Assembly (NCBI RefSeq): GCF_000259075.1
Contig: NZ_AJKI01000022.1
Coordinates: 1-64,000, forward strand
Direction of reading: 5' to 3'
DNA: 64,000 nt
Source of the DNA: Marinilabilia salmonicolor JCM 21150
GTDB taxonomy: Bacteria; Bacteroidota; Bacteroidia; Bacteroidales; Marinilabiliaceae
Each line of letters begins with the position of its first letter. Position 1 is the first letter of the stretch. The notes beneath the pieces were generated by a model. It saw nothing but the letters and a program-made list of their open reading frames with translations. It was not told where the DNA came from and did no database searches. The translations under genes and the position numbers were made by a program. Positions 34,827-44,202 of the stretch are shown piece by piece.

Positions 34827-37800
34827 TCAGAATTCAAATTCCATCTCCATTTCCAGCTCAAGGGCTGTTGCCAGGGAGAACGCTTTTGGTTTTTTTGTCT
34901 CTTTGCTTTGCCCCACGCGTTGCTTATATCGCTTTTTGTCAATGGCCAGCTGATGGCGTGCATACGCTTCATCCGGATCCTGATGTGCAATAACCGCAGA
35001 CACATCTTCATCCTCAAAGATGAGCTCATACATGGTTCTTGACATCTGGGCCGATAGTGAGTATTTGTCCTGCAAAATTTGCGTCACCTTGGACAGCAAT
35101 GAAGGATTGAAGTTTCCCACCATGTTGCTGCTCCGCTTATTAAAGCCGTCATTCCCGTTCATCAACAGGAACAAATCAGAATCTGTGTAAATATCTTTGT
35201 TGCGGGCACCATAGGGAATTACCAGGTCATAACCATCGTAACTACGGGACAACACAATGCCATTGGTCAGTGCTACCAGTGAGTTTCGTTGCAGCGACTG
35301 CAGATAAGGCAGAATCTTAATGACCGGCACCTGAACACTGGCCGTTGCTTTGTCCTTTTCCCATCCATCAGGCATCAGAATACCTTTCTCTTTGCCTCCG
35401 CCCTGCAAAGTAAAATCAATCAACTTTCCCCGGTAATTGGCGATGCCCTGAAGAATATTATCCGTGATGATGTAACGGGTAATCCGATCTGCCTGGCGTT
35501 TTTTCATCATTTCATCCCACTGATTGAGAATCTCCACCTGACTGTAATTATCCAGAGAACTGCTCAATCCTATGATTCGCTCCACCATGGCTCCCTGATC
35601 TCCGGAAAGTGCCAGTACCATGTATTTGCGACCATCTCCAACGGCAAAGCGTACCTTTATTTTGGAAAGTGTGTATGGGTTTTCTTCCTTTTGGTTGATG
35701 ACAAATCCCAGGAAAACGGACGGAGACGGATCATTGGAAACAATGTTGGGCACGTAAACCCCTCGTCCGGGATAAAATATCCTTATGCGATTGCGAATGG
35801 CCCGCCTGAGAAGTTCCGATTTCTCCTGCTCCGATTTGATAAGTGATGCTTTGGAATTTTCAATCTCATCCATCCGTTTTTTAAGGTAGGCAGACTGCTC
35901 TGCCTGACTTTTCATTTTTTTGTAATTCTTCTCCTGACGAATATGCCTGCGGGCCACCTCCAGACGCTCATCAATATGACTGAGCATATTTTGAAGCCGG
36001 GCTTCCAGTGATTTTTCCATTCCGGCAATAATCTTTTCTGTATAAACCATCGGATCATCGGTGCCGGTGGTTTGCCGGATCAATTCCTGAATCTGACTTT
36101 TTCGAAACGGCTTTCGCAGGTTGGCGCAATCGCAGGTTTTCAGGATAGAGTCACGTCCGAAAGCACTTTTGCCGCCTTTCCCGGCCTTGATGACTTTTCT
36201 GTCAATAACCACAGCATCCAGAGCCACGGCTTCCACCTCCAGGTCATATTCCTCGATTTGCTTGAGATACTCCACGTATTCGGTGTATCGAAGGGCCATA
36301 TCGGCATAAAACTTTTCCTGATCGGTCACCGAAAGAATCGCTACCCGGCCTGAAACTTTCTGAATTCCCCCTTCGCGTACTTCCGGGACTTCCGCCCCAA
36401 GCGGTTTACCCAACATTTCATCGATCTCCGGGTTTTCTATAAGATAATCCGCTACCAGCTTGTCACCGTATTTGTTCAGAAAATCCACCTGCTCCCCTAT
36501 CTGATTCTGATTGGCCTTTTGATTACTGGTGGTGTTGGCATCCAGACTCCGGAGTTTTCGCTGCAGCATCATTTGAAGCCGCTTTTCCGCCGGGATAGCT
36601 GATGAAATGTAGCGGTAACGGGGCTTGAGTATTTGTCCGGTGCGGTTGATGCGCCCGCGTTTTTGTACCTCGGTGTTAATATCCAGCTCGGGCTGAAGCA
36701 CAATCATTTCGCGCTGCTTCACCTGTCCTCTGGCAACCTTCCGGGTCACAATGGCATGAGCAGATGCACCGGTGGAGCCACTCTGATTGATCAGCAGGCA
36801 ATCCACCTCATTGTCGTTGTACTGGCGAAATGCATCGTTGGTGGCAATCCGCTTTCGACTCAGAATAGTACCCGTTTCTTTTCCGGAAAACTGCACCATG
36901 ATTTTCCGCCCGGTTACCTCGGCCACTTTGAAGCCGGCCTTTTCAATAATCCCCACAATCCGGTCAATAGGTGAAATGGTGATTCCGGTGGATACGCGGT
37001 CTATCTCATCGGTGATCCGGTTGTACTCCGCCAGAGCTTCCTCACTAATCATGGCCGGTTCCAGATAATCATATTTCTTCTGTCCACGGTAATCGGTAAT
37101 GGTTATTTTCAAAACCGATTTAAGCCCTTTGTACAACACATGCTTAAAGTCCGTATTGATTGCTTCTCCCGGTGCGGATTCAGCAATCTCTTCCAGAAAC
37201 GAACCCATGGTGTTGGCAAAAGCAATAATCGGTTTTCGTCCGGCTTTCAGCGAACGGATGGCATCACGGGCCACATCCTCGGCTTTCAGACTCAATAGCA
37301 ACTGATTGATCACATTAAAAACTTTGGAGAAATAAGGCTGATTGTCCACACCCCCGGAAGAAGTCCCTTTCCGAGCCTGGGCCTCTCCGCCTTCTGCTTT
37401 CATGGCATCATCCATGTTATCCACGGCCTCGGTAACATAATCTTTTTGAAAAGCAATGATGTCGCGGATAATTTCCGTCACCTTATCACCAATGCGGCGG
37501 TGTTCCCGCTCATTTTCGGTCAATGTTACGTAATCCACTTCAATGCCCTCAAAAGAGCGTTCCCGGCGGATCATTTGTCCCTCAGACACCAGCTGGGCCG
37601 ACAAAATCTCCTGCAATGCCACCCCGCCACGGGTAATGGAGTCCACCAGCTCATCTTTGGTCATGTTGGCCTCCGAAAGACAGGTTTTCAGTGCGTAAAT
37701 AGGCATATTGTCCGGTCGCTTGGCAAAGGTGGCAGACAGGAACACCACTCCCGCAGCATTCTGAATCACATTCATCAGGAAAGTGCCTGTCTGTGAAGCA

Positions 37801-38702
37801 CCTGAAGCACTGTGGGCTTCATCCATAATGATGATATTCCCTTCCGCCATTTTTGCCAGGAACATGGGTTTTAATGGTTTCTTCTCCGGCTGATTAAACT
37901 GGGTATAGGTAGCCAGGATAACATCATATTTCTTTGGCAGTTGCTGCGATTTGAAAACCGATTCCTGAACAGCTTTGGCATCGGGCTGATAAAGAATATT
38001 TCCTTCCGCATCCTTTATTTTGGTTTTGGCATCATCGGCATTAACGATAAACGGCACCAGGTGCCCGGAACCAATGTCTGCCAGATCCCGGTATATGTCA
38101 GAGAAAAGATTGGGCTTTTCACTTAAAAATATGGGAATCTTTTTTTGCTGATTGGCATAACGTATCATGGCCGCTGCAATGCGTCCTTTGCCAATACCGG
38201 TCTGGTCTCCCACAATCAAAGACTGGTTGCGTTCTTCAATATTGTAGATGGCTAGGGCAACGGCATCAATCTGCTCGGCAGACAAAGCCTTTTCCAGTTC
38301 ATCTTTGGTTTTATACCCAAGCTTTTTACGCACCAGTTCAAACACATTGCCTCCCATCTGCTTTTTGATTTTACGGGCTGCAATGTGGGTCTCATCTACC
38401 ATGGAATCCGGAACCTGGGTTTCCAGTATTACCCCTTCTTCCGAAACGGGAATATAAAGTTCCCCGAGTCCTTTGCCTGCTGACTTGTATCCACGGGAAG
38501 TCAGAAACAATTGCCAGTGATGGGGGTTGCGCTCTGATAAATCTTTCAGCCGGGCCGAAAACTTTTTAAAGCCCGAAGCCGGCTCAAAACCCCAAAACAG
38601 CAGTTTCTCACTGATTTCCGGAGCGGGTCTTTTATCGAATGTTATTGTTGCCTTCGACTGCAGGGCCTGTTTCTTTTTGTCAATCTGTATGTGAAAGGTC
38701 AT
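34827..38702 (-). CDS. Strawberry-Notch-type helicase (polyvalent protein)
   Basis: A 1291-residue SF2 helicase of the Strawberry Notch class found in phages and conjugative elements as part of polyvalent proteins. Motif I is VGDQTGIGKGRIAAAM near residue 170, motif II is IIMDEAHSASG, motif III is FLSATFAKRP, and the helicase C-terminal half contains LINQSGSTGASAHAI and QKRGRINRTGQ. The extreme C-terminus is ALELEMEMEFEF, shared with two neighbouring proteins. Such proteins are thought to act on incoming or replicating element DNA. Confidence 0.88.
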   Translation of the reverse strand: MTFHIQIDKKKQALQSKATITFDKRPAPEISEKLLFWGFEPASGFKKFSARLKDLSERNPHHWQLFLTSRGYKSAGKGLGELYIPVSEEGVILETQVPDSMVDETHIAARKIKKQMGGNVFELVRKKLGYKTKDELEKALSAEQIDAVALAIYNIEERNQSLIVGDQTGIGKGRIAAAMIRYANQQKKIPIFLSEKPNLFSDIYRDLADIGSGHLVPFIVNADDAKTKIKDAEGNILYQPDAKAVQESVFKSQQLPKKYDVILATYTQFNQPEKKPLKPMFLAKMAEGNIIIMDEAHSASGASQTGTFLMNVIQNAAGVVFLSATFAKRPDNMPIYALKTCLSEANMTKDELVDSITRGGVALQEILSAQLVSEGQMIRRERSFEGIEVDYVTLTENEREHRRIGDKVTEIIRDIIAFQKDYVTEAVDNMDDAMKAEGGEAQARKGTSSGGVDNQPYFSKVFNVINQLLLSLKAEDVARDAIRSLKAGRKPIIAFANTMGSFLEEIAESAPGEAINTDFKHVLYKGLKSVLKITITDYRGQKKYDYLEPAMISEEALAEYNRITDEIDRVSTGITISPIDRIVGIIEKAGFKVAEVTGRKIMVQFSGKETGTILSRKRIATNDAFRQYNDNEVDCLLINQSGSTGASAHAIVTRKVARGQVKQREMIVLQPELDINTEVQKRGRINRTGQILKPRYRYISSAIPAEKRLQMMLQRKLRSLDANTTSNQKANQNQIGEQVDFLNKYGDKLVADYLIENPEIDEMLGKPLGAEVPEVREGGIQKVSGRVAILSVTDQEKFYADMALRYTEYVEYLKQIEEYDLEVEAVALDAVVIDRKVIKAGKGGKSAFGRDSILKTCDCANLRKPFRKSQIQELIRQTTGTDDPMVYTEKIIAGMEKSLEARLQNMLSHIDERLEVARRHIRQEKNYKKMKSQAEQSAYLKKRMDEIENSKASLIKSEQEKSELLRRAIRNRIRIFYPGRGVYVPNIVSNDPSPSVFLGFVINQKEENPYTLSKIKVRFAVGDGRKYMVLALSGDQGAMVERIIGLSSSLDNYSQVEILNQWDEMMKKRQADRITRYIITDNILQGIANYRGKLIDFTLQGGGKEKGILMPDGWEKDKATASVQVPVIKILPYLQSLQRNSLVALTNGIVLSRSYDGYDLVIPYGARNKDIYTDSDLFLLMNGNDGFNKRSSNMVGNFNPSLLSKVTQILQDKYSLSAQMSRTMYELIFEDEDVSAVIAHQDPDEAYARHQLAIDKKRYKQRVGQSKETKKPKAFSLATALELEMEMEFEF

Positions 38703-38790
38703 GTTATTGCTTTTTAGTTTTTAAGTTTCTTTGTTTTTCTGTTCTTTACTTTCTGAGTTTTTCTGTTTTTCAGTTCCTTTGTTTTAATCT
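38703..38790. repeat. Low-complexity pyrimidine tract, copy 2
   Basis: Lies between the methylase stop and the helicase start. In one frame it would read like the same Lys/Asn/Gln linker but is broken by stop codons. Suggests a former fusion or slippage-prone junction. Confidence 0.65.
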
Positions 38791-40221
38791 TTCTTTAATG
38801 GCTGCAATGCGTGCCTCACGGTTGTTGAAAACCCGGCCAATGGTTATTTCTTCTCCGTCGATAAACCGGGCCGTCCAGGTGCGGTTGTGGTAAAACTGTA
38901 CTTTGGAGAAAGCTTTGTATCCCTTTTCCCGTTTGTCGGCTTTGCAGGCAAAAAGCTCTGGCACGACCTGTGATTCCTGTAAAACCAAGGGTTCTTTCTG
39001 GCTCTTAATGGTAATCTCCACAATTCCGGAACGTGGTAATCCGGTCACGATGCCGTTGGTAATGATGTTTCCGGTGGCCAGGAACGAAACGCGGTCTCCG
39101 GTTTTGAAAAGATGTTCCTCCTCCGGTTTTTGAGCTGCCAGATCCAGAAAGTGCCGGATGTCACAATTAAGGATTCGCTCATAAAGTGCATCAAATGAAG
39201 TGACCACCTCCCGCAGATGCCGGTTCTTTGCGCTGCCTTGCGGAGCATAGTCCGCAATTCCTGCGGGTGTCTCTTTTCGTCCTGCAATCAGGATAAGACG
39301 TGTATCAAAAGCGGTTCCCTGACGGGAATAGAGTTTTTGCCCGTCGATGGGAATGATGTCTTCCACATAATAAAAGTGATAGAGAAAATTCAGAAAGTAA
39401 CGATCACTCTTGTTGGTAATCACTCCGGAATCAGGATTGTAGCGGGTATGACCGCCAATGATTATGGCTGCCCGTCCGTCATCTTTCATGGTTTCAAGGG
39501 CCCGGATAGCCATGATGTGCTCCAGCTTTTTAATGTGAAAACCTTCTACCTGCTCGATGGCTTCCAGATCTCCAAAAGGAGGATTGGTAATGATTCCGTC
39601 ATAGATTCGTCCAAATCCGAATGGTAGAGAGGCATCCAGACTGGTAATTATTCTAAAGGGCTGTCGGTTCAGGTTTTGAAGACGTATCTTGTCCAGCTCA
39701 TTTACATGAAGCTGATTATATGGTAGTGCGTGACAAAGAAGTCCGTTGCCGGCACTGGGCTCAAAGTATAGGGCCTCTCCCTTGGGCTTTTTGACCCACA
39801 ACCCGGCCATGAAAGAGATAGGTGCCGGGGTGGAATATTGTTGCAAAAGGACACTCATGGAAGTGCGGTGCGAAAGATTGACCTGGGATCGGTAAAGCTC
39901 CACTACTTTCTCAAAACGCTGACGAAAGTTTCGTTTTTCATTAAAAGCAATGCGGCGGGCTTCCTGTGCAATAGCAAGTTCTGTCAGCTCTTTAACCTTA
40001 TTTTGGTTATCAATCCCAAAGCGCTGACGGGCCAGTTTCTCAATGCTGGTTTTATTGTGAGATGTCCGTTTGTGTAGTTCCTGCTGTACGGCTTTAACAA
40101 AATCAGCTTCCCGACTGCCGGAACCTTTGGAATCATCAGAAAAAGAAAATTCCATTTCTGTTTCCAGTTCCAGAGCCAGGGCGATGGACAATATGGTGAG
40201 TGTAACTTTGGCGGTCTTCAT
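38770..40221 (-). CDS. N6-adenine DNA methyltransferase-like protein
   Basis: A 483-residue methyltransferase. Motif I is YFEPSAGNGLLCH near residue 153, catalytic motif IV is GIITNPPFGD, and IIGGHTRYN follows. Residues 16-27 (ALELETEMEFSF) match the C-terminal tag of both adjacent large proteins. The C-terminal domain may be an OB or SH3-like region. Likely protects element DNA from host restriction, as part of a polyvalent set. Starts 5 bases after the peptidase gene. Confidence 0.85.
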   Translation of the reverse strand: MKTAKVTLTILSIALALELETEMEFSFSDDSKGSGSREADFVKAVQQELHKRTSHNKTSIEKLARQRFGIDNQNKVKELTELAIAQEARRIAFNEKRNFRQRFEKVVELYRSQVNLSHRTSMSVLLQQYSTPAPISFMAGLWVKKPKGEALYFEPSAGNGLLCHALPYNQLHVNELDKIRLQNLNRQPFRIITSLDASLPFGFGRIYDGIITNPPFGDLEAIEQVEGFHIKKLEHIMAIRALETMKDDGRAAIIIGGHTRYNPDSGVITNKSDRYFLNFLYHFYYVEDIIPIDGQKLYSRQGTAFDTRLILIAGRKETPAGIADYAPQGSAKNRHLREVVTSFDALYERILNCDIRHFLDLAAQKPEEEHLFKTGDRVSFLATGNIITNGIVTGLPRSGIVEITIKSQKEPLVLQESQVVPELFACKADKREKGYKAFSKVQFYHNRTWTARFIDGEEITIGRVFNNREARIAAIKERLKQRN

Positions 40222-40226
40222 AAACT

Positions 40227-42275
40227 TCAGAATTCAAAAGCCATTTCCATCTCCAGTTCCAGTGCTTTGGCAATGGTCACGGGAGCATTTTGTTTTTTTG
40301 TTTCTTTATTTTTTTGTTGGGAAGTTTCTTTGTTTTTCTGTTCTGATGTTTTTTTATTTTTCTGTTTTTCAGTTTCCACAAAAACAACCCCGCCCTGAGC
40401 ATCTCCCTGTTTGTCCAGTTCAATAAATTCATCCACCCGCTGATCGGTAAAAGGCACAAACCGACCGAGTTCGATCACTTCACGGGCCTCACGGATAATG
40501 CTCTCAAACAACCGGTTGAGAAAAACTCTTTCTTCTCCCTGTGGATAAACGCCCACTCCGAAATGGGCGCCGCTAACCAGGTAGTTGTTTTCCATTCCTT
40601 TGGCAGTCAGCCGGTCAAAAACAAAACACTCAAAAGCCCTGGCAAACATCTCTACCGGAGAAGCCCAGTATTTGGTGCCGTAGAATTTGGATTCTGCATA
40701 GAATTCTGAAATATTGTTAAGGGTAAGCGGGATGTCCAGAAATTCAAGACCAAACTTTCGGGGAATGCTGCTCAAAAGCGCTTTGGCATTGCTGTAAAAA
40801 GACGGATATTTAAGATAGCCGGGGTATCTTCGTTTCAGGAAATCGAGAGATTCTTCGGGGGACTCTCCATATTCCAGGCGGAATGCGTATTTGGCATCTT
40901 TGGTGTAAAACCTTCGGGTAATGGATTTACCGGCATTATGCTCATTATTGCCCTGATAGGTAAAACGGCCCAGATTGGTGACTTTGTTGTATAAATGAAG
41001 AGCTTTCGGATTTTGGATATAGCTGTCACTGTCAATTTCAATATGTTTTTCACGAAAGGCATAATAGCTGGTGGCCATTTTACCTTTCCGGAATCCGTAG
41101 CTCATCCCCAGCAGATGGTCAAAGAAATGGCCCCATTCGTGCGCAAGAGTTCCGTCCCCGCGCTTGCGTGTAAGATTGATGATCCGGCGCACGGGTTCAT
41201 AATGTGCCAGAGCTTTCCCTTTTCCCCTGGCAGCAAATGCAATGGCCAGATTTCCGATTTCATGAATCCGGCGAATGTCAATGTCCAGGACTTCACATAA
41301 ATCGGTGATGGCACCAATGAAATAGCGAATATGCTCTTTCAGCTCCTTGTCGGTAATGGAATTTCCGATTTGCACGGCATTAAAACCGTATCTCTCTGTC
41401 AGTACCTTTTCAGAGATGTCATTATCAGAGATAAACAACCCGCCTTTGCGCCTGATGTGCGAAAGCGGCAATCCTGAGTTAATTTCAATTTTATCGCTTT
41501 TCTCCGTGCTCTTAGTCTTCTTTGGAAAAGCCCATTCCCACGAAGGTTCTTTATAGAGGACATTGGCAGTTTCATGAACCTTCCTGCTTTTCAACATCAG
41601 CATGTTGGAAAAACGGGTTGAGAAGTTCTCGCTTAACAGGCGTGTAAAATAATAGTGTTTTTGGGTTTTAAAATAATGATCTAACCGGTCGTAATGATCT
41701 TTCAGGAAAAGATCCACTTCGGTATAATCACGGCAATCTTTAAATTCCAGTGTGTGTCGTATCATTCCGGAAAGCTCAATCGTCATTTGCGCGGAAGTGC
41801 TGTAAGCCATCGCTGCTTCCAAGGACCACAAAACATCTTGCAGATTATCCACCAGGGGTTTTGCCGTATCATATTCATCCAGTTTCTGCTGAAGATATTC
41901 CGCCGTCCTGACATAGACTTTTCGCATATCCGCGGTATTGGCAGAAGGCTTTGGCGGAAAAGATTTCCGGAATTCATTTTTCAGATAACAAAGGGCCGGA
42001 TCGGCATTGGATTCCTTCAGGATTTTAAAGTCATAAGCAGGCCAGACGTTATCTTTTACCACCATCTCGATGGCGGAGACTTCGTCCTGTTCCAGTTTGT
42101 CCAGGTCTTTAGAGTTGACCAGAGATCGCATGGCAGCGCGCTCTTTGGCAGATCCGGGAACATACTCTCCCGCATCCCTGAACTTACGTTTTTTCTGCTT
42201 TTCTTTAAGAAACTCCACCACATCAGGCGATTGTCCCAATGTTCCTTTCAGAAAAATGTATTTTACCTTTCCCAT
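40227..42275 (-). CDS. Polyvalent protein with zincin metallopeptidase domain
   Basis: A 682-residue protein. The middle contains LPLSHIRRKGGLFISD and an ERYGFNAVQIGN segment typical of large polyvalent-protein-associated domains, followed by the zincin motif TLAHEWGHFFDHLLG near residue 380 and a later Glu-rich helix. The tail is a Lys/Asn/Gln repeat ending in the tag ALELEMEMAFEF. Polyvalent peptidases of phages and conjugative elements are thought to disarm host proteins or process co-injected ones. Overlaps the preceding small gene by 13 bases. Confidence 0.8.
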   Translation of the reverse strand: MGKVKYIFLKGTLGQSPDVVEFLKEKQKKRKFRDAGEYVPGSAKERAAMRSLVNSKDLDKLEQDEVSAIEMVVKDNVWPAYDFKILKESNADPALCYLKNEFRKSFPPKPSANTADMRKVYVRTAEYLQQKLDEYDTAKPLVDNLQDVLWSLEAAMAYSTSAQMTIELSGMIRHTLEFKDCRDYTEVDLFLKDHYDRLDHYFKTQKHYYFTRLLSENFSTRFSNMLMLKSRKVHETANVLYKEPSWEWAFPKKTKSTEKSDKIEINSGLPLSHIRRKGGLFISDNDISEKVLTERYGFNAVQIGNSITDKELKEHIRYFIGAITDLCEVLDIDIRRIHEIGNLAIAFAARGKGKALAHYEPVRRIINLTRKRGDGTLAHEWGHFFDHLLGMSYGFRKGKMATSYYAFREKHIEIDSDSYIQNPKALHLYNKVTNLGRFTYQGNNEHNAGKSITRRFYTKDAKYAFRLEYGESPEESLDFLKRRYPGYLKYPSFYSNAKALLSSIPRKFGLEFLDIPLTLNNISEFYAESKFYGTKYWASPVEMFARAFECFVFDRLTAKGMENNYLVSGAHFGVGVYPQGEERVFLNRLFESIIREAREVIELGRFVPFTDQRVDEFIELDKQGDAQGGVVFVETEKQKNKKTSEQKNKETSQQKNKETKKQNAPVTIAKALELEMEMAFEF
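40288..40376. repeat. Low-complexity pyrimidine tract, copy 3
   Basis: Encodes the Lys/Asn/Gln/Thr linker just before the C-terminal tag of the peptidase. DNA units resemble AGTTTCTTTGTTTTTCTG on the plus strand. Confidence 0.7.
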
Positions 42276-42487
42276 GGATCAAAAACATCAATAATTTCAT
42301 TAAGACTGACATCCAGCCATTCTCCTTTCAGCTCCGAAGTTTCAGGAGCCTCAACCACTTTCCCGTGGGCCAGTGATTTGTTAAAGCAATAAACCTCAAT
42401 AACTATTTCTGTCTGATCGCGAATCACCGATATGTGACTGCGCTCAAAAAGCTGAGAGAATGTATCTTCTGATTTTGTGGTTGCCAT
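42263..42487 (-). CDS. Small protein of unknown function
   Basis: A 74-residue acidic protein (MATTKSEDTFSQ...) with no recognised domain. The ATG at 42487 is preferred over a TTG two codons earlier. It overlaps both neighbours (44 bases into the upstream gene, 13 into the peptidase gene), which supports co-translation. Confidence 0.55.
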   Translation of the reverse strand: MATTKSEDTFSQLFERSHISVIRDQTEIVIEVYCFNKSLAHGKVVEAPETSELKGEWLDVSLNEIIDVFDPWER

Positions 42488-42668
42488 ATTCAAGGATCGC
42501 TATGGATTTGACTTCATTTCTGTTTATGATGAGCTCTGCAACCGGAATACTCCGCTTGTTGTAGCTTTTTATCAGCAGGCAATAGCCGTTCTTCTCTGTA
42601 ATCCCGCATAGTTCGCCACTGGTGTAAGAATTTCCGTTATGAAAGCTTACTTCTGCCCGGATCTTCAT
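42444..42668 (-). CDS. Small beta-rich protein of unknown function
   Basis: A 74-residue protein, probably beta-rich (VSFHNGNSYTSGELCGI, CLLIKSYNKRSIPVAEL), with no known domain. Its ATG overlaps the stop of the upstream membrane protein gene (ATGA). Confidence 0.6.
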   Translation of the reverse strand: MKIRAEVSFHNGNSYTSGELCGITEKNGYCLLIKSYNKRSIPVAELIINRNEVKSIAILEYGNHKIRRYILSAF

Positions 42669-43243
42669 TTGTAATCTTTTTGCCGGCTGCCCATGGAGCT
42701 GCCAAAGTGAAAACCCACCACCTGATTGCGTTCCTGCAAAAGCGAACCAATTACTGTTCCTATGGCTGCACCAACAACCGATCCCAGGGAGCTTCCGATG
42801 GTTACTGCCGTCTGTTTGTCCTCAATAAAACCCGATGCCAGGAAAACAGCACTGATGGTTACTGCTACCTGTACCAAAAGCAAAATGAAGATGTAGGTCA
42901 GATTCCTGCTAATGATCTGCTTTCCGATGGCATCGGCAGAAGCCTTGTCGGCATCAATGTACTTTTGTCGCGCACCTTCCCGGTCAGACACCTCTGCTTT
43001 ATAAGCTTCAATCTCCAGGGCATACATTTCCTTTTCCCACTGCATCCGGTATTGTTGCAACTCTTCCAGTGCCAGTCTGGCTTTTTCATCCTTTTCGGCT
43101 TTGGATTTTAGCAGATCACTCACTTTTCCTATGGCCACCCCGGCAGGATTAGGAGATGTGGCAATTTCAAAAATATCAGTCGCAATGGAGGGTACTTTCT
43201 GCATCACTTCGGCGCAAAATTGCTTAAATGATTTCTTTACCAT
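42665..43243 (-). CDS. Coiled-coil membrane protein, holin-like position
   Basis: A protein of about 192 residues with a charged coiled coil (KAEKDEKARLALEELQQYRMQWEKE) followed by two membrane segments (NLTYIFILLLVQVAVTISAVFLA and a Gly-rich SLGSVVGAAIGTVIGSLL). The frame is open further upstream but that would overlap the endolysin gene; the start at MVKKSFKQF leaves a 5-base gap. Following an endolysin gene, it could be a holin or a virion-membrane protein. Confidence 0.65.
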   Translation of the reverse strand: MVKKSFKQFCAEVMQKVPSIATDIFEIATSPNPAGVAIGKVSDLLKSKAEKDEKARLALEELQQYRMQWEKEMYALEIEAYKAEVSDREGARQKYIDADKASADAIGKQIISRNLTYIFILLLVQVAVTISAVFLASGFIEDKQTAVTIGSSLGSVVGAAIGTVIGSLLQERNQVVGFHFGSSMGSRQKDYK

Positions 43244-43248
43244 GGGGA

Positions 43249-43803
43249 TTAGGGGATTAAGAGTTTGTCCCCAAATGAGGTTTGATTGAAGACCCGCTCT
43301 TTGAGCCATCCGTAGATAAATTTCCGTTGTTCCGGTCGCGCCTGGGCAATCTTCACATAACGCGAACACTGCACCGCATTCATCAGTATGCAAAGTCTGT
43401 CGGGCATGGGATAGCGATTGACAAAAGCCAGAGTCTTATATCCCAGACGACCGTCAACTTCCAGATCTTTACCGTACCGGTTCCGGTGATTAAGCAGGTT
43501 ACAACTGTTTTGAAGAATTTCCACCGCTGTTTCCGGGCCCATATTTACGGCAGTGTCCAGCAACTCAAAGGCCAGCTGGTCGTTGCTAATTTTATCAAAC
43601 CCGGGTTTATACCAGTACTGCCGGAGATAAATATCCCTGGCCGTTTCTACAGTCAGATCTGCCATCGGGCCATTATACCCGTTATCTCTTGCAGTTTTCA
43701 GGGTAATCCCGAATTTTGTTTCTCCTCCCAAATCCGATGGGTCATTCACGTACCCTCCTTCGATTTCAATGATTTTGGAAATGAATTGATGTTCTCTTGC
43801 CAT
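43249..43803 (-). CDS. GH108-family peptidoglycan hydrolase (endolysin)
   Basis: A 184-residue lysozyme-like enzyme. The GH108 catalytic motif is IEGGYVNDPSDLGGETKFGIT at residues 13-33 with the catalytic Glu, followed by ELLDTAVNMGPETAVEILQ and a C-terminal peptidoglycan-binding-3 region (VDGRLGYKTLAFVNR). Cuts cell-wall glycan for host lysis or entry. Starts with the recurring AATTTCACAAAATGGC box. Preceded by a 400-base gap holding a dispersed repeat. Confidence 0.93.
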   Translation of the reverse strand: MAREHQFISKIIEIEGGYVNDPSDLGGETKFGITLKTARDNGYNGPMADLTVETARDIYLRQYWYKPGFDKISNDQLAFELLDTAVNMGPETAVEILQNSCNLLNHRNRYGKDLEVDGRLGYKTLAFVNRYPMPDRLCILMNAVQCSRYVKIAQARPEQRKFIYGWLKERVFNQTSFGDKLLIP

Positions 43804-43813
43804 TTTGTGAAAT
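43801..43813 (-). promoter_or_regulatory. Start-box ATTTCACAAAATG, copy 2
   Basis: Identical 13-mer directly over the ATG of the GH108 endolysin gene, continuing with GCA. Confidence 0.6.
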
Positions 43814-43841
43814 TTTTATTGTTAAGTCAGACTCACATCAG

Positions 43842-44110
43842 TGCTGAATAAATATTTGTAATGAGCTTTCTGTCTTGATTGGGATCGACCTTGGCAGGTA
43901 AGCCTAAAAACAAGGTTGTTTTATCGAAAAATCGTCTCTGTTTGAGTCTCGTGCGCGCAGCAAGCGAGATGAGTTTTGACGATTTCGATGAAAGAACCGT
44001 AGTTTTTAGAGCGAAAGCTGGCTCAGTCTTGACTTTTTTTGATTACTTTTTTGTGTTAAGACAAAAAAGTAATTCAGGGTTTAAGGGATGAAATCCCTTT
44101 TTTAATACAT
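43842..44110. repeat. Dispersed repeat inserted in the core operon
   Basis: A 270-base noncoding-looking block inside the otherwise gapless operon. Its left part (43842-43935) repeats the first 95 bases of the window in inverted orientation. Its right part holds a plus-strand frame reading RAASEMSFDDFDERTVVFRAKAGSVLTFFDY, which I believe recurs in Bacteroidetes genomes, and a small inverted repeat (TTACTTTTTTGTGTTAAG against CAAAAAAGTAA). Probably a late insertion that separates the lysis genes from the structural genes. 44111-44202 holds nothing recognised. Confidence 0.65.
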
Positions 44111-44202
44111 TGGAACGATTTAAAATTCAACCATTAAGCTGTGTGTAAAAGTTTATGTTCAAGAATGATCATAACGCAGTAAACGGGCTTTATTGACGAA
44201 CA

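Noticed and set aside
34807-35029. N-terminal extension of the RecA-fold ATPase frame to 35029
   Set aside because: It overlaps 200 bases of the helicase gene in another frame, and the conserved start box sits at the ATG at 34807.
43244-43393. Upstream extension of the coiled-coil membrane protein frame
   Set aside because: It would read through 50 codons of the endolysin gene from a TTG; the internal start fits the operon spacing.
43879-44091. 70-residue plus-strand frame inside the dispersed repeat
   Set aside because: Its sequence looks like a recurrent repeat translation rather than a gene, and it opposes the operon. Reported under the repeat instead.
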